DNA from: Rhizobium sp. N324
GTDB lineage: Bacteria > Pseudomonadota > Alphaproteobacteria > Rhizobiales > Rhizobiaceae
NCBI RefSeq assembly: GCF_001664485.1
Contig: NZ_CP013630.1
Span: forward strand, 4,445,501 to 4,509,500
Direction of reading: 5' to 3'
DNA: 64,000 nt
Part shown: positions 26,888 through 36,450 of the stretch, piece by piece
Position numbering within the stretch: position 1 is the first letter of the stretch
Layout: each line of letters opens with the position of its first letter
Made by a program: the position numbers and the translations under genes
The notes under the pieces: model-generated
What the model was told of the DNA's origin: nothing
The model's input: the letters and a program-made list of their open reading frames with translations, nothing else
Databases searched by the model: none

Positions 26888-28066
26888 TTAGCTCGCCTGC
26901 ATCGCCGCCAGCGCCTGAAGCGCCTTCTCGTAGCTATTCTCGGCGAGATAACGCAGCAGGAATTCCCGGGCTTTCTCCGCCTTCTCAAGCGCCCGCTCGG
27001 GCGCGCGAAAGATGTCGCGCAGATGCGCCGCCGCAACTGCCGGGGAAGGATCCGCCCAGACCGCGCCCGCAAGCCCGGCAAATTCGGGATGAGTATCGAC
27101 GACCGGAATGAGGGAAGATCCGACCTGCCATGTATTCTCAGGGTCGCAGAAATCCGCCGTGCCCGACCAGGCGGTGGAGATAACCGGCGTGCCCTGCATG
27201 ATCGCCTCGGCCACCGTCAGCCCGAAACCCTCGGAACGATGCAGCGAAAGATAGGCGTCGGACGACCGGATGAGGCCGTTGATATCGGCGTTCGACAGCC
27301 TGTCGGTGACGATCCTGATCCGGGCGTCGCCTGCGACCGAAGCAACCAGTTCACGCAGGCCTTCATCCTTGTTCACATCGCCGCTGGCCTTCATCAGCAG
27401 GAAGGCGCTTGGGGCTTCGGCGGCGAATATCCTGAAAGCCTCGATGACGGCCTGCGGATTCTTCCGGTTGATCGAGGAGCCGGCGCTGAAGATGAAGCTG
27501 ACGAGAAAGGCGTCCTTCTCGATGCCGAACTTTTCCCGCATGCCATCGGTCGCCGGGGCCCCGGTCACCGGATGCGGAACGACGATGACCGGCGCCCTGG
27601 TGAGCGGCGCAATCGCCCGCCGGGTGAATTCCGACGGCACGAAGACGGCGTTCATATAATGCATTGCATGGCGCCACTCCGCCGGCACGACTTCCAGCTC
27701 CCAGGCGAAATAGCCGATATTGAAGGCGCGCGTGAAATTCGCGACACCCTTCTTCAGGATGGCGCGCGGCAGCATCGGCGGATTGAGGTGCCAGATCCGG
27801 CTTCCCGGCGCCTCGGCGGAAAGACGCGACGACGTCCATCCGGCGAAGGACGTCTCGTCTGGATGGGTGCTGACATCGGAGAGCGAAATCGCCCTTCCTG
27901 CTTCGGAGAGCGCGCCGGCACAGAGCCTTGCCGACTCACCGACGCCGACAGCCATCGAGAGATAGCCGACGATTTCCACCGGCCTGCGGGGATTGAAGGC
28001 AAGACGCGACCGCGGGATCAGCCGTTGCAGGACATGGGCGCGCAAAAAGCGGTATGTCGTTCTCAA
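26888..28066 (-). CDS. GT4-family glycosyltransferase (TTG start)
   Basis: 392 residues. C-terminal donor-binding half: FIFSAGSSINRKNPQAVIEAF, LSLHRSEGFGLTVAEAIMQG (EX7E motif) and VISTAWSGTADFC. The N-terminal half has GVGESARLCAGALSEAG and GYFAWELEVVPAEW, common in GT4 enzymes that extend exopolysaccharides. The only plausible in-frame start is TTG: a stop lies ten codons upstream and no ATG precedes the conserved region. It follows the GH2 gene by 46 bases and probably belongs to the same transcript. Donor and acceptor unknown. Confidence 0.86.
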   Translation of the reverse strand: MRTTYRFLRAHVLQRLIPRSRLAFNPRRPVEIVGYLSMAVGVGESARLCAGALSEAGRAISLSDVSTHPDETSFAGWTSSRLSAEAPGSRIWHLNPPMLPRAILKKGVANFTRAFNIGYFAWELEVVPAEWRHAMHYMNAVFVPSEFTRRAIAPLTRAPVIVVPHPVTGAPATDGMREKFGIEKDAFLVSFIFSAGSSINRKNPQAVIEAFRIFAAEAPSAFLLMKASGDVNKDEGLRELVASVAGDARIRIVTDRLSNADINGLIRSSDAYLSLHRSEGFGLTVAEAIMQGTPVISTAWSGTADFCDPENTWQVGSSLIPVVDTHPEFAGLAGAVWADPSPAVAAAHLRDIFRAPERALEKAEKAREFLLRYLAENSYEKALQALAAMQAS

Positions 28067-28112
28067 ATCACGGTCTTTCTCAATGGATGGGCATCATTTT
28101 TCGCGGGGAGCT

Positions 28113-30593
28113 TCAACCCGAGAACACGACACGATGCGAACTGCCGAGGCTTCTGATTTCGCCTGCGGGCGGAAGATCGCTCTCGGTGCCAGAGAGCGCG
28201 TGGAGTTTCACGCGCCGCATCGCGCCGGGCGCCAGATGGAACCAGTCGTCGTCAGGCCGGTAGCCTTCGACATCGATATGCACCGATTGCGCCAGCCGGT
28301 CGGTCCTGAGATCGACGAACCAGTCGTCGCCGTCTCTGGCGAGCGATGCCTCGATGCCGGCATCATGCAGCGCCTTCCCCCGTCCGCACGGAAAGTGGAA
28401 GCTTTCCGCCAAAATGGCGCCGTCGGCCAGCGAACGCAGGCGGGCAACACTGGCATCATGCGCCGGCGGCCCGAAACGGAAGGCATAGGTCGTATCGAAA
28501 AAGGCGCCGAACAGTGAAGTCGCGGCAAGACGCTCGGTATCCCTTGCCGCCAGCTTGAAAGCCCTGCTGCCGCTGACGACCTGCTGCTTTCCGTCGCGCA
28601 GGCAGGCGACCTCGAGCTCCACGTCGAGCGCTGTATCCGTCTCGTTGACGACGTGCACGTCGAGACCGTTGGTCCCCTCGTCGGTGAACAGCGCCTGCAC
28701 CGGCCGGAAGGCGCGGCGCATCGCATACCAGACCGGCTTCGGCTCGCCGGTGGAATCGATCACCCCCCAGCCGGGGCCGGGCAGCAGGTCCTGCAATGTC
28801 CAGACGAGCGCACCGTTGCAGGCCGAGCCCTTGCGCCGCCACTCGGCGAAAGTCTCCTCGATCACCTCGCCGGTGACGGCGCGGGAGAGATCGAGATAGC
28901 GGCCCGGATCTTCGCGGCGCAGCCCGGCCGGATCGAGGTCGTAGAGAAGCTGCAGGTAGAAGTCGCGAACATCCTCGAAATCCCACGAAGCGCTGCGGTC
29001 GCGCGGCACGCGGGCCTTCCAGAGCGGGCTGTGGACGGCCGGCACGTCGAGATGGCGGTGCAGCGTCCTCTGCTGCGGCACATGCGCGAAGGCAAGGCTT
29101 TCGGAGGCAAAACGCACATCGGCGCGGCGTGCATCGGCAATCGGCCGCATATAGGCGCCGACACCGTAATAATGGGCGATACCGGCATTCGGCGAAAAGG
29201 GCATCGCCCCGCCATGTGGCGAATTCGGGACATAGGGCACGTCGGGACGCATGCGCGCAGCGATGGCCGGGATGATCTCATCGGTGACCGGCCCGCTCCA
29301 GAATTCGACGGGGAGACCCAGCATCGCCGCCTGCTGGTGAATTTCGCTGCCGCCGCAGAGCACTGCCAGCGATGGTGACGCCTGAACGCCATGCAGGAAT
29401 TCCTCGACCTCCGCATGCACATGGCCGAGAAACGCCTTGTCGGCGCGCGGATAATCGAAATTGGCGAACATGAAATCCTGCCATACGAGCAGGCCGAGTT
29501 CGTCGCAGAGCGCAAAGAAATCAGGCGTCTCGTAGGCCATGGTGCCGCCGATGCGGATCATGTTCATGCCGGCTTGAGCGGCAAGCCGCAGTAACGGTTC
29601 ATAATCCGCCCGCCCGCCCGGCAGACGCGCGATATCGGCCGTCGTCCACACCGCGCCGCGGCAGAAGATACGTTCGCCGTTGACAGTGAGCGCGAAATCG
29701 TCGCCGTCGGCGCCGCGCTCGACCTCGATCCGCCGGAAGCCGGTCGTGCCGAGCGAATACTCCACGTCGTCGGAAACGAGCGTCAGCTCATAGAGACGCG
29801 GAGCGCCATGCGTGTGCGGCCACCAGGGCTCGATGTCGGAAAGCTTGAGGATAGAAGAGTAATGGTTGTCGCCGATCTTCTCAAAAGGCTGCTCCATGCC
29901 GCCGCAGTGCAGCAGCATCTTGGGATGCTCGGCATTGCTGTGCAGGGAGACGCTGAGACGGCCGGCGCCATTCTCGTCCAACACGGCGCGGATGGAGACA
30001 TTGTCGATCGAGACGGGATTGCGCCGCACCAGCGAAATCGGCCGCCATGGCCCGACCGCATGGATATCGGGGCACCAGCCCGGCATATGGCCGAGCAGCG
30101 TCGTGCGGAAATTCTTCAGCCCCGCCGGCGTGATCATCTGAGGCCGCCAGCGTGCCCGCGGGCCGGGCTCCGACAGGCGGGGACCGAGTGCGCGAAAGCA
30201 GAGCGCCAGCTCGTCGCCGCCCGTCAGCGTCACCGGGATCTCGTGCGCGGTGAACATGCTTTCGGAAAACAGGATTTCCTGGCCGTTGAGGAAGACATGG
30301 CAAAGTGTGGCAAGCCCTGCGAACCGCAGGATAGCCTCACCGGGCTCGGCATCGAACAGCCGGCAGAGGTACCAGGCATCCCTGGTGTTCAGCGGCTCTG
30401 GATTTTCCCGGTCGAACAGCCCGGCTTTTTCGAGTGCTGCGGCAACGGTGCCGGGAACGGGTGCCGGAATGAACTGGGCGGAGAGCGGAATATCATGCGG
30501 CACGGCGCAGGCGCCCGGCTCCGTCAGGATCAGGTTCCAGCCTTCGGAAAGCAGGCTTTCCTCGGCACCGATGCTTGCCAAACGCCCCCGCAT
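28113..30593 (-). CDS. Glycoside hydrolase family 2, beta-mannosidase-like
   Basis: 826 residues. N-terminal sugar-binding jelly roll (AFRFAGLATLCHVFLNGQ-like region, DAWYLCRLF), immunoglobulin-like domain (WWPHTHGAPRLYELTL, LGTTGFRRIEVER), then the TIM barrel with GMNMIRIGGTMAYETPDFFALCDELGLLVWQDF. The acid/base position reads CGGSE (Glu417) instead of the usual GNNE, and the candidate nucleophile is Glu498 in FASES. No signal peptide, so cytoplasmic. Start chosen with GGAG eight bases upstream, 16 bases after the DUF1839 gene. It may trim or recycle a mannose- or glucosamine-type oligosaccharide of this locus. Confidence 0.85.
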   Translation of the reverse strand: MRGRLASIGAEESLLSEGWNLILTEPGACAVPHDIPLSAQFIPAPVPGTVAAALEKAGLFDRENPEPLNTRDAWYLCRLFDAEPGEAILRFAGLATLCHVFLNGQEILFSESMFTAHEIPVTLTGGDELALCFRALGPRLSEPGPRARWRPQMITPAGLKNFRTTLLGHMPGWCPDIHAVGPWRPISLVRRNPVSIDNVSIRAVLDENGAGRLSVSLHSNAEHPKMLLHCGGMEQPFEKIGDNHYSSILKLSDIEPWWPHTHGAPRLYELTLVSDDVEYSLGTTGFRRIEVERGADGDDFALTVNGERIFCRGAVWTTADIARLPGGRADYEPLLRLAAQAGMNMIRIGGTMAYETPDFFALCDELGLLVWQDFMFANFDYPRADKAFLGHVHAEVEEFLHGVQASPSLAVLCGGSEIHQQAAMLGLPVEFWSGPVTDEIIPAIAARMRPDVPYVPNSPHGGAMPFSPNAGIAHYYGVGAYMRPIADARRADVRFASESLAFAHVPQQRTLHRHLDVPAVHSPLWKARVPRDRSASWDFEDVRDFYLQLLYDLDPAGLRREDPGRYLDLSRAVTGEVIEETFAEWRRKGSACNGALVWTLQDLLPGPGWGVIDSTGEPKPVWYAMRRAFRPVQALFTDEGTNGLDVHVVNETDTALDVELEVACLRDGKQQVVSGSRAFKLAARDTERLAATSLFGAFFDTTYAFRFGPPAHDASVARLRSLADGAILAESFHFPCGRGKALHDAGIEASLARDGDDWFVDLRTDRLAQSVHIDVEGYRPDDDWFHLAPGAMRRVKLHALSGTESDLPPAGEIRSLGSSHRVVFSG

Positions 30594-30609
30594 GGTCAGA
30601 TCTCCGGCC

Positions 30610-31572
30610 TCAGATTCGCTCCGCAAGCGATGCCATCATCAAATCCCACGCATCGGCGGCCGGATCAAGGGCTGCCTGCAGCGGCTCGAACTTCCTGCGG
30701 GCAATGGCGCGGGCAAGCTGGAACTGCACCGATTTCGCCGCGTCCGAAATGCGTCTGGCATGCTCGGCGGCGGCGGCGAATTCACCTGGCGAAAGCCAGA
30801 CAAGGTAATCCGCCGCCAGCTCGAAATTGGCGCCCACCTGGCGAAGCGTGTTGAAGGCATATTTGTGGAAGAAGCCGAACGGCCGTTCCGCAACCGCTTC
30901 CACCTGCCGGGGAAAGACTGCCGCGAAGGCGCGGATCGGATTTTCGCCAGGACGCCTGGTGAAATGAAAGCCGGCAAGCCGCCGCGCGGTCGCGCGCAGA
31001 TGCGCTTCATCAGCGGGCTTTTCCGGGAACCGCGCAAATTCCGTATAGGGAAGGAACGGCGGGTCGTTCTCCGTCAGCTGCAGCTGGAACAGACCGTCGA
31101 AATCCTCGCCTTCAAGCTGGAAATAACCGGCATTGTGAAAATACTCGACGCGCTTGGCCGCAACGTCCAGCCGGTTGATCGCAACCGTCGTCTTGCCGTG
31201 CTCCTGCCGATAGGCGGTGCCGTGCGTATCCGGCATGTAGAAGGAATCCATTTCGATCAGGCAGAGACGGCCCCGCGCGATCTGCACTTCGACATGGCGT
31301 TCTACGCGGTCGTAAATGGCAAGCTCGGTCGCGCGGATGCCGTAAAGCGCTTCGAGATCCTCAAGCGGCACCTTGAAGAAGGTGAACTGGTCGCCCTCGA
31401 AATCCTGGGTCAGAGTGAAACCGAGCATCGCCTCGGGCGCAACACCCGATGTCGCCAGCACCTCGATCCAGAGATCGACATAACAATTGGTTTCCGGCCA
31501 GGCGCGCTCGCCGGAATGCAGCGCGTGCGCCCGGTAGGTTTCCGGGTCGATTCCCGAAAATACCGATGTCAT
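30610..31572 (-). CDS. DUF1839-family protein
   Basis: 320 residues from the ATG chosen; 15 upstream codons overlap the ligase gene. Motifs visible: HSGERAWPETNCYVDLWIEV, DFEGDQFTFFKVPLEDLEAL and DSFYMPDTHGTAYRQEHGKT. These blocks are what I recognise as DUF1839 (PF08893), a family of unknown function often next to amino acid:[carrier protein] ligases. The Cys of TNCYVDLW and the DTxG-TxYR stretch are reminiscent of a thiol-based transferase, but that is speculation. Eight bases after the ligase gene, so translationally linked. A role in taking the aminoacyl group from the carrier protein is the most natural hypothesis. Confidence 0.78.
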   Translation of the reverse strand: MTSVFSGIDPETYRAHALHSGERAWPETNCYVDLWIEVLATSGVAPEAMLGFTLTQDFEGDQFTFFKVPLEDLEALYGIRATELAIYDRVERHVEVQIARGRLCLIEMDSFYMPDTHGTAYRQEHGKTTVAINRLDVAAKRVEYFHNAGYFQLEGEDFDGLFQLQLTENDPPFLPYTEFARFPEKPADEAHLRATARRLAGFHFTRRPGENPIRAFAAVFPRQVEAVAERPFGFFHKYAFNTLRQVGANFELAADYLVWLSPGEFAAAAEHARRISDAAKSVQFQLARAIARRKFEPLQAALDPAADAWDLMMASLAERI

Positions 31573-31580
31573 CGACCGGC

Positions 31581-32489
31581 TCAGCCCCACAGCGCTTTCC
31601 GCACGTTGGCCGGCCATTGCTTCACGTCGAGCCCGTGATGGTGGAACAGCGCAAGCGCGATGCGCTCCAGTCCGAAGCCCACGCAGGCCGTGTGCGCGAC
31701 GCTACCATCTTCGAGGTTGAGGCCCCATTTCGTGCCGAAGGCATCCTGATGATAATTGAAGCTCATGCAGGCGGTCGGATTGGCGGTCGAGGTGATCGGG
31801 ATCAGCAGCTCGAATTTCAGGTTCTGGTCGCGCTGATTGTTGGCAAGCATCTTGCCGGCGCGGCCGAAGAACGGATCGTTGGCGATATCGATCGTCACCT
31901 CGAGGCCGACGGCCTTCATCATCTCGACGCCGCGATCCATCCAGCGCTGGCGGAAATCGGTGACATGCTCTTCGGTGCCCATGCAGACATATTCGCGCAT
32001 GCGGAACAGCTGCTGGCGGGCCGGATCTTTCGACGGCTCATGACGGAAGCAATAGGATTGCAGGTCGAAGAGGCCGCCGGTCTTCGGCAGATTGCCGCGC
32101 TTGGCGACCGTCGGATAGAGCGGATAGCAGGCCGCCGGCGTCAGCACGATGTCGGTCGCCTCCTGCCCCTTCGTCCAGTCCTCGCCGACTTCCATGCATT
32201 GCAGCAGGCTGACATGGTCGAGTTCGCTGCCGCAGAAGCTGTGCACCGTGCCGGCAAGCTGCGGGAAGCTCTTCATGTAGCCGCTCTTTTCGAAGAAGGC
32301 GCGGTTCATGCCGGGCGGAAAGCGCATCGCCTCCGCACCATCGGCGCCGCCGACCTTGTCGATCAGGCGCTCAAAGGCAGCGATCACCTCTTCGAACTGG
32401 CCGCTGCGGCCATAGAGCCCGTCGATGCCGGTATCGATCAGCAGGCCGGCTTCGAAAAGCCGGTCGAGAAACGAGGTCTGCATATCCAT
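31581..32489 (-). CDS. Amino acid:[carrier protein] ligase (atypical class II aaRS homologue)
   Basis: 302 residues: only the seryl-tRNA-synthetase-like catalytic core, without the tRNA-binding arm. Class II motif 2 appears in [21 protein letters not shown] and motif 3 in [12 protein letters not shown]. Cys121, Glu166 and Cys269 are spaced like the Cys/Glu/Cys zinc ligands of SerRS-like enzymes characterised from Bradyrhizobium. Those enzymes activate glycine or alanine with ATP and load it onto the phosphopantetheine of a carrier protein instead of tRNA. A carrier-protein gene lies two genes upstream, so this is a complete charging pair. Which amino acid is used cannot be read from the sequence. 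Confidence 0.88.
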   Translation of the reverse strand: MDMQTSFLDRLFEAGLLIDTGIDGLYGRSGQFEEVIAAFERLIDKVGGADGAEAMRFPPGMNRAFFEKSGYMKSFPQLAGTVHSFCGSELDHVSLLQCMEVGEDWTKGQEATDIVLTPAACYPLYPTVAKRGNLPKTGGLFDLQSYCFRHEPSKDPARQQLFRMREYVCMGTEEHVTDFRQRWMDRGVEMMKAVGLEVTIDIANDPFFGRAGKMLANNQRDQNLKFELLIPITSTANPTACMSFNYHQDAFGTKWGLNLEDGSVAHTACVGFGLERIALALFHHHGLDVKQWPANVRKALWG

Positions 32490-32494
32490 GACTG

Positions 32495-33676
32495 TTACCC
32501 CAGTAGGCTAGTGTCCTGCTTGTGGACAAGAAGCATGCTCGACGTATTGCCGAGGATGCGGTCGTTCGAGATCATCAGCTGCGCGGAATGCGCGTCGCGC
32601 AGATGGCGTCCGAGGCTGAAGGGCGTGCCGTTCTTGTAGCCCATGATGCCGCAGATCAGCATGGCGTGGTTGACGATCTCCAGGATCGTCTCGGACGAGG
32701 CGATCTTGACGTTGTTCATCGCCACCGCAAAGCCCATCGAGGACAGCCTGTCGACATCGATCTTGGCATCCTCATAGGCCTTGAGGCCGGCAACCACATT
32801 GGATTTGACCATCTGCAGCAGGTTGGAAACCTCGGCGAGGCGGAGCGCTCCCGGCGGCGGGGCATCCGGCGCCTTGCGGGCGGCGGCGCGCACAAAGGCC
32901 TGGGCGCGCGCCACGGCGTCGACCGCGATGCCGTACCAGACGCCGCTCCACAACAGATGCGACGAAGCGAGCATGGATTGCGCCGCGATCTCGGCGAAAG
33001 GCTTCGGCAGGATCTGATGGGCCGGCGCCTGCCCTTTGAAGAGGAAGCCGTCGGAGCAGGTGCCGCGCATGCCGAGCGTATTCCACGCGTGCGTCCTTTC
33101 GAGCGTGTACTGATCCTTGAGAAAGGCCGTCAGCACCTGATCGGAGGAAGCCGCCTGCGCGTGAGCGCGCGAGGTGATCAGGATGGCGTCGGCATGCGAG
33201 CCGTAGGAAATGACGGTCGCATCCTTTTCGAGCCGGCAGACATCGCCATCGACTTCTACAGCGCAAATGCTGTTGCGCAGGTTTCCGCCGATGCCGCCCT
33301 CGGTGGTGGCAGAGGCGATCAGCAGCTGTTCGGCGGCGATGCTGCGCATGAAACCGCGATGCCATTCGCTGTCGGCGCCGTGTTCGACGAGGCTCGACAG
33401 CTTGATGTGATGCATGGCGAAGACCATGGCGCTTGCGGCGCAGGCTTGACCGAGCATCGAGCATAATTCGGCAATCTCGGTGATCGAGGCGGATTCGCCG
33501 CCGAGATGACGCGGCACCTGGATGCCGAGCAGCCTCTCGGCCTTCATCGCATCCACGGCTTCCCGGGGGAAACGGCCTTCGACGTCGACGGCATCGGCGT
33601 GTTTGGCGGCGATTTCGGCGACGCGGGCGACCCTTGCGACAAGACCGTCCTGCATGATCTTGACGGGGAAATTCAT
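32495..33676 (-). CDS. Acyl-CoA dehydrogenase-like flavoprotein
   Basis: 393 residues of the three-domain ACAD fold. N-terminal helices with [29 protein letters not shown] and the middle-domain flavin contacts ([27 protein letters not shown]); C-terminal [20 protein letters not shown] is the usual FAD-binding end. It overlaps the carrier-protein stop by one base (TGATG), and the ligase gene starts five bases after it. In this setting it may oxidise an aminoacyl or acyl group tethered to the carrier protein, as ACAD-like enzymes do for prolyl-carrier proteins in pyrrole biosynthesis, rather than act in fatty-acid beta-oxidation. This role is inferred. Confidence 0.84.
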   Translation of the reverse strand: MNFPVKIMQDGLVARVARVAEIAAKHADAVDVEGRFPREAVDAMKAERLLGIQVPRHLGGESASITEIAELCSMLGQACAASAMVFAMHHIKLSSLVEHGADSEWHRGFMRSIAAEQLLIASATTEGGIGGNLRNSICAVEVDGDVCRLEKDATVISYGSHADAILITSRAHAQAASSDQVLTAFLKDQYTLERTHAWNTLGMRGTCSDGFLFKGQAPAHQILPKPFAEIAAQSMLASSHLLWSGVWYGIAVDAVARAQAFVRAAARKAPDAPPPGALRLAEVSNLLQMVKSNVVAGLKAYEDAKIDVDRLSSMGFAVAMNNVKIASSETILEIVNHAMLICGIMGYKNGTPFSLGRHLRDAHSAQLMISNDRILGNTSSMLLVHKQDTSLLG

Positions 33677-33927
33677 CAGGCGACCTTCCGGCTGTCCCGG
33701 ATGAGATCGACCGTTCTGGCGATGGCCGAGATGCTCGCGAAGGATTTGCGGTTCAGGAGATTGTCGGGAAACTCGATGTCGAAGGCCTCTTCGATGCCGA
33801 GCATCAGCTGCACGGAGGCAAAGGACGTCAGACCCGCCGCATAAAGATCGGCATCGTCGGCGACCTGGTCGATCGACGCAGGAAGTTTGCCGAATTTGGC
33901 TACGAGGTCGCGGATTGTCTTATTCAT
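33676..33927 (-). CDS. Acyl/aminoacyl carrier protein
   Basis: 83 residues. The phosphopantetheine attachment region reads AGLTSFASVQLMLGIEEAF, with Ser35 as the modified serine and the following helix acidic, as in carrier proteins. LTSF instead of the DSLD/DSLE of fatty-acid ACP separates it from AcpP. GGAG lies seven bases before the ATG. First gene of the operon with the ACAD-like and ligase genes, so it is the likely acceptor of the activated amino acid. Confidence 0.9.
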   Translation of the reverse strand: MNKTIRDLVAKFGKLPASIDQVADDADLYAAGLTSFASVQLMLGIEEAFDIEFPDNLLNRKSFASISAIARTVDLIRDSRKVA

Positions 33928-34189
33928 CCCATCACTCCAAGATTCTCATGATCCCGAACCGGCGTTCATCGCCTTGTCATGAGCGTTCTTTTAGTGCGGA
34001 AAACAGAAAATTCCGCTAATTTATAGCGTTAAATATGATTAAGGCTCACAGTTAGAATTTTACCGATCATTCCGGTCGGAGCGATAATATCGCTTCCGTA
34101 TCAGCGACTTAATCTTGTTTTGATAACGGCACTCGACGCAATTTACGCCGCAGCCAGTACAGAAATGACACGGAAAGCGCCGCTTTGCG
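33928..34189. other. AT-rich spacer, promoter region of the carrier-protein operon
   Basis: About 260 bases, notably more AT-rich than the surroundings, between epmB and the carrier-protein gene, both transcribed leftward. It must hold the operon promoter (leftward) and the epmB transcript end. I see no clean sigma-70 box, no known operator and no strong terminator hairpin. Confidence 0.5.
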
Positions 34190-35242
34190 TCAATCGGCCG
34201 GCGGATAGGAATGCTCGTCGCCCCGGTAGTCCGAGACGGAATAACATCCCTCCCCTATCGCCCGGATGGCGCTGCCGCTGACGACCGCCTTGCCGTAACC
34301 GCCGGGGATATCGAGGATGTAGGTCGGCTGGCAGAGCCCGGAAATCCGCCCACGCAGCGCCGCGACGATCCGCTGCCCCTCCTCTATGGTCACCCGGAAA
34401 TGGCCGGTACCGGGCGCAAGATCCGGATGATGCAGGTAATAGGGTTTGACGCGGATTTCGACGAAAGCCTTCATCAGTTCGGCGAGCACGTCGGGATCGT
34501 CGTTGACGCCCTTCAGCAATACGGACTGGCTGATCATGGCAATGCCGGCATCGACAAGACGGGCGCAGGCGGCGCGCGCTTCGGCCGTCAGCTCTTTGAC
34601 ATGGTTGGCATGCAGCGCCACATAGACCGTCTTGCCGCTCGCCTTCAGCGCGGCGATCAATGCCGCGTCGATCTTCCCAGGATCGACGACGGGAACACGC
34701 GTGTGGAATCGCACGATCTTCACATGCGCGATGTCCGCCAGCGCCTCCATGATGTCGCGGAGGCGGCGCGGCGACAGCACCAGCGGATCGCCGCCGGTGA
34801 GGATGACCTCCCAGATTTCCTGGTGACCCCTGATATAATCGAAGGCGGCCTGCATCGCCGCCGCATCGAGCGTGCCGAGGCCCTGCGGCCCGACCATTTC
34901 GCGGCGAAAGCAGAAACGGCAATAGACCGGGCAGACATGCACGGCCTTCAAGAGCACGCGATCGGGATAGCGGTGAACAATGCCTTCGACCGGGCTATGG
35001 GCTTGATCGCCGATCGGATCGGCGCGTTCTTCGCGGGTAATCGTGAGTTCGGCGGCATCTGGCACGAACTGCCGCGCGATCGGATGATCGGGATCGGCGC
35101 GATCGATCAGCCTCGTCATGGCAGGCGTCAGCGCGATCGCGTAGCGCGCGGCAACCTCCTCCAGCGCCAGGCGATCGGCCGGCGCGACCAGCCCTGCCAT
35201 CACCAGATCGTCGACGCTTTTGAGGGGTTTGACGGCATTCAT
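34190..35242 (-). CDS. epmB: EF-P beta-lysylation protein (lysine 2,3-aminomutase-like)
   Basis: 350 residues. Radical-SAM cluster CPVYCRFCFRR, the GGDPLVLSP segment and the PLP-lysine motif LDIPGGYGK. Length and absence of the C-terminal extension match EpmB rather than catabolic lysine 2,3-aminomutase. It converts (S)-alpha-lysine to (R)-beta-lysine for EF-P modification. Its ATG overlaps the epmA stop by four bases and efp lies divergently beyond epmA, which settles the assignment. Confidence 0.93.
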   Translation of the reverse strand: MNAVKPLKSVDDLVMAGLVAPADRLALEEVAARYAIALTPAMTRLIDRADPDHPIARQFVPDAAELTITREERADPIGDQAHSPVEGIVHRYPDRVLLKAVHVCPVYCRFCFRREMVGPQGLGTLDAAAMQAAFDYIRGHQEIWEVILTGGDPLVLSPRRLRDIMEALADIAHVKIVRFHTRVPVVDPGKIDAALIAALKASGKTVYVALHANHVKELTAEARAACARLVDAGIAMISQSVLLKGVNDDPDVLAELMKAFVEIRVKPYYLHHPDLAPGTGHFRVTIEEGQRIVAALRGRISGLCQPTYILDIPGGYGKAVVSGSAIRAIGEGCYSVSDYRGDEHSYPPAD

Positions 35243-36300
35243 CGTCCATACTCCGCAACAGGCGCCCAGAGCACCTGGTCGATGCGCGAGGCCCCGGTCG
35301 CCAGCATCACCAGCCGGTCGAAGCCGAGCGCGATGCCGCTTGCCTCGGGCATCAGCGATAGGGCGGCGAGGAAATCCTCGTCGAGCGGATAGGTCTCGCC
35401 ATAGACACGCGCCTTCTCGGCCATCTCGATCTCGAACCGCCGGCGCTGTTCGGCAGCGTTGGTGAGCTCGCCGAAGCCGTTGGCAAGCTCGACGCCGCAG
35501 GCATAGAGCTCGAAGCGTTCGGCAACCCGGGGATCACGCGCCGAGGAGCGCGCAAGCGCTGCCTCCGAGACCGGATATTCGTCGAGGATGGTGATGCGGC
35601 CGAAGCCGAGATGCGGCTCGATTTTTTCGACCAGCACGCGGCTGAAGAGATCGGCCCAGCCGTCGTCCTCGGCAACACGCATGCCGACGCGCTTCATCTC
35701 GGCGGCCAGTTGATCGCGATCGGTCGAACCGTCGGCGGCGACGGAGGCGAGAAGATCGATGCCGGCATGGCGCTCGAACGCTTCGGCAACGCCGATCCGC
35801 TCCGGGCCGGCGAAAGGATCGCTCTCGCCGCCGCGATAGGCAAGCTTTTCGGTCTTTGCCGTCTCGGCCGCGAGCGCCAGGATCCGCACGCAATCCATCA
35901 TCAGGCTCTCGTAGCTTTCCCCGGCCCGATACCATTCCAGCATGGTGAATTCGGGATGGTGCAGCGGCCCGCGCTCGCGGTTGCGATAGACATGGGCAAA
36001 ACACGAAATGCGTTCCTCGCCCGCCGCAAGCAGCTTCTTGCAGGCGAATTCCGGCGAGGTGTGCAGATAGAACGGCGCTTTTTGCCCATCCGTCGTCAGC
36101 GCTTCCGTGGCGAAGGCATGCAGATGCGCCTCGTTGCCGGGGGAGACCTGCAGCACTGCCGTATCCACCTCGATGAAATCCTCGCGCGCAAAAAATCCGC
36201 GCAGTGCCGCCTGAATCGCATTGCGCCCGATCAGGAACGGGCGGCGATCGGCATGCACGGACGGGGTCCACCACGGGGACGCTTTCGCCGAAGAGTTCAT
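35239..36300 (-). CDS. epmA: EF-P--(R)-beta-lysine ligase
   Basis: 353 residues, a class II LysRS catalytic core without the anticodon-binding domain (GenX/PoxA/YjeA). Motif 2: CFAHVYRNRERGPLHHPEFTMLEWYRAG; motif 3: GIALGFDRLVML; also the LHTSPEFACKKLLAAG loop. It attaches beta-lysine to a conserved lysine of EF-P. It is transcribed away from efp with 150 bases between, and is coupled to epmB by an ATGA overlap. The three genes give the whole EF-P activation system. Confidence 0.94.
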   Translation of the reverse strand: MNSSAKASPWWTPSVHADRRPFLIGRNAIQAALRGFFAREDFIEVDTAVLQVSPGNEAHLHAFATEALTTDGQKAPFYLHTSPEFACKKLLAAGEERISCFAHVYRNRERGPLHHPEFTMLEWYRAGESYESLMMDCVRILALAAETAKTEKLAYRGGESDPFAGPERIGVAEAFERHAGIDLLASVAADGSTDRDQLAAEMKRVGMRVAEDDGWADLFSRVLVEKIEPHLGFGRITILDEYPVSEAALARSSARDPRVAERFELYACGVELANGFGELTNAAEQRRRFEIEMAEKARVYGETYPLDEDFLAALSLMPEASGIALGFDRLVMLATGASRIDQVLWAPVAEYGR

Positions 36301-36450
36301 TCCAAGCTTTCTTCGCCGGAGAAGCCGGTATGGGGATGGCTATTTCCCGGATTTTAGGTTAGTTGCGCCCCCAAAGAAAAACATTTGCGTCTTCGGGTAG
36401 CGTCTCGACAGTCATCTACGACGCCGAAAGCCGAGTTACAAGGAAGTCTT

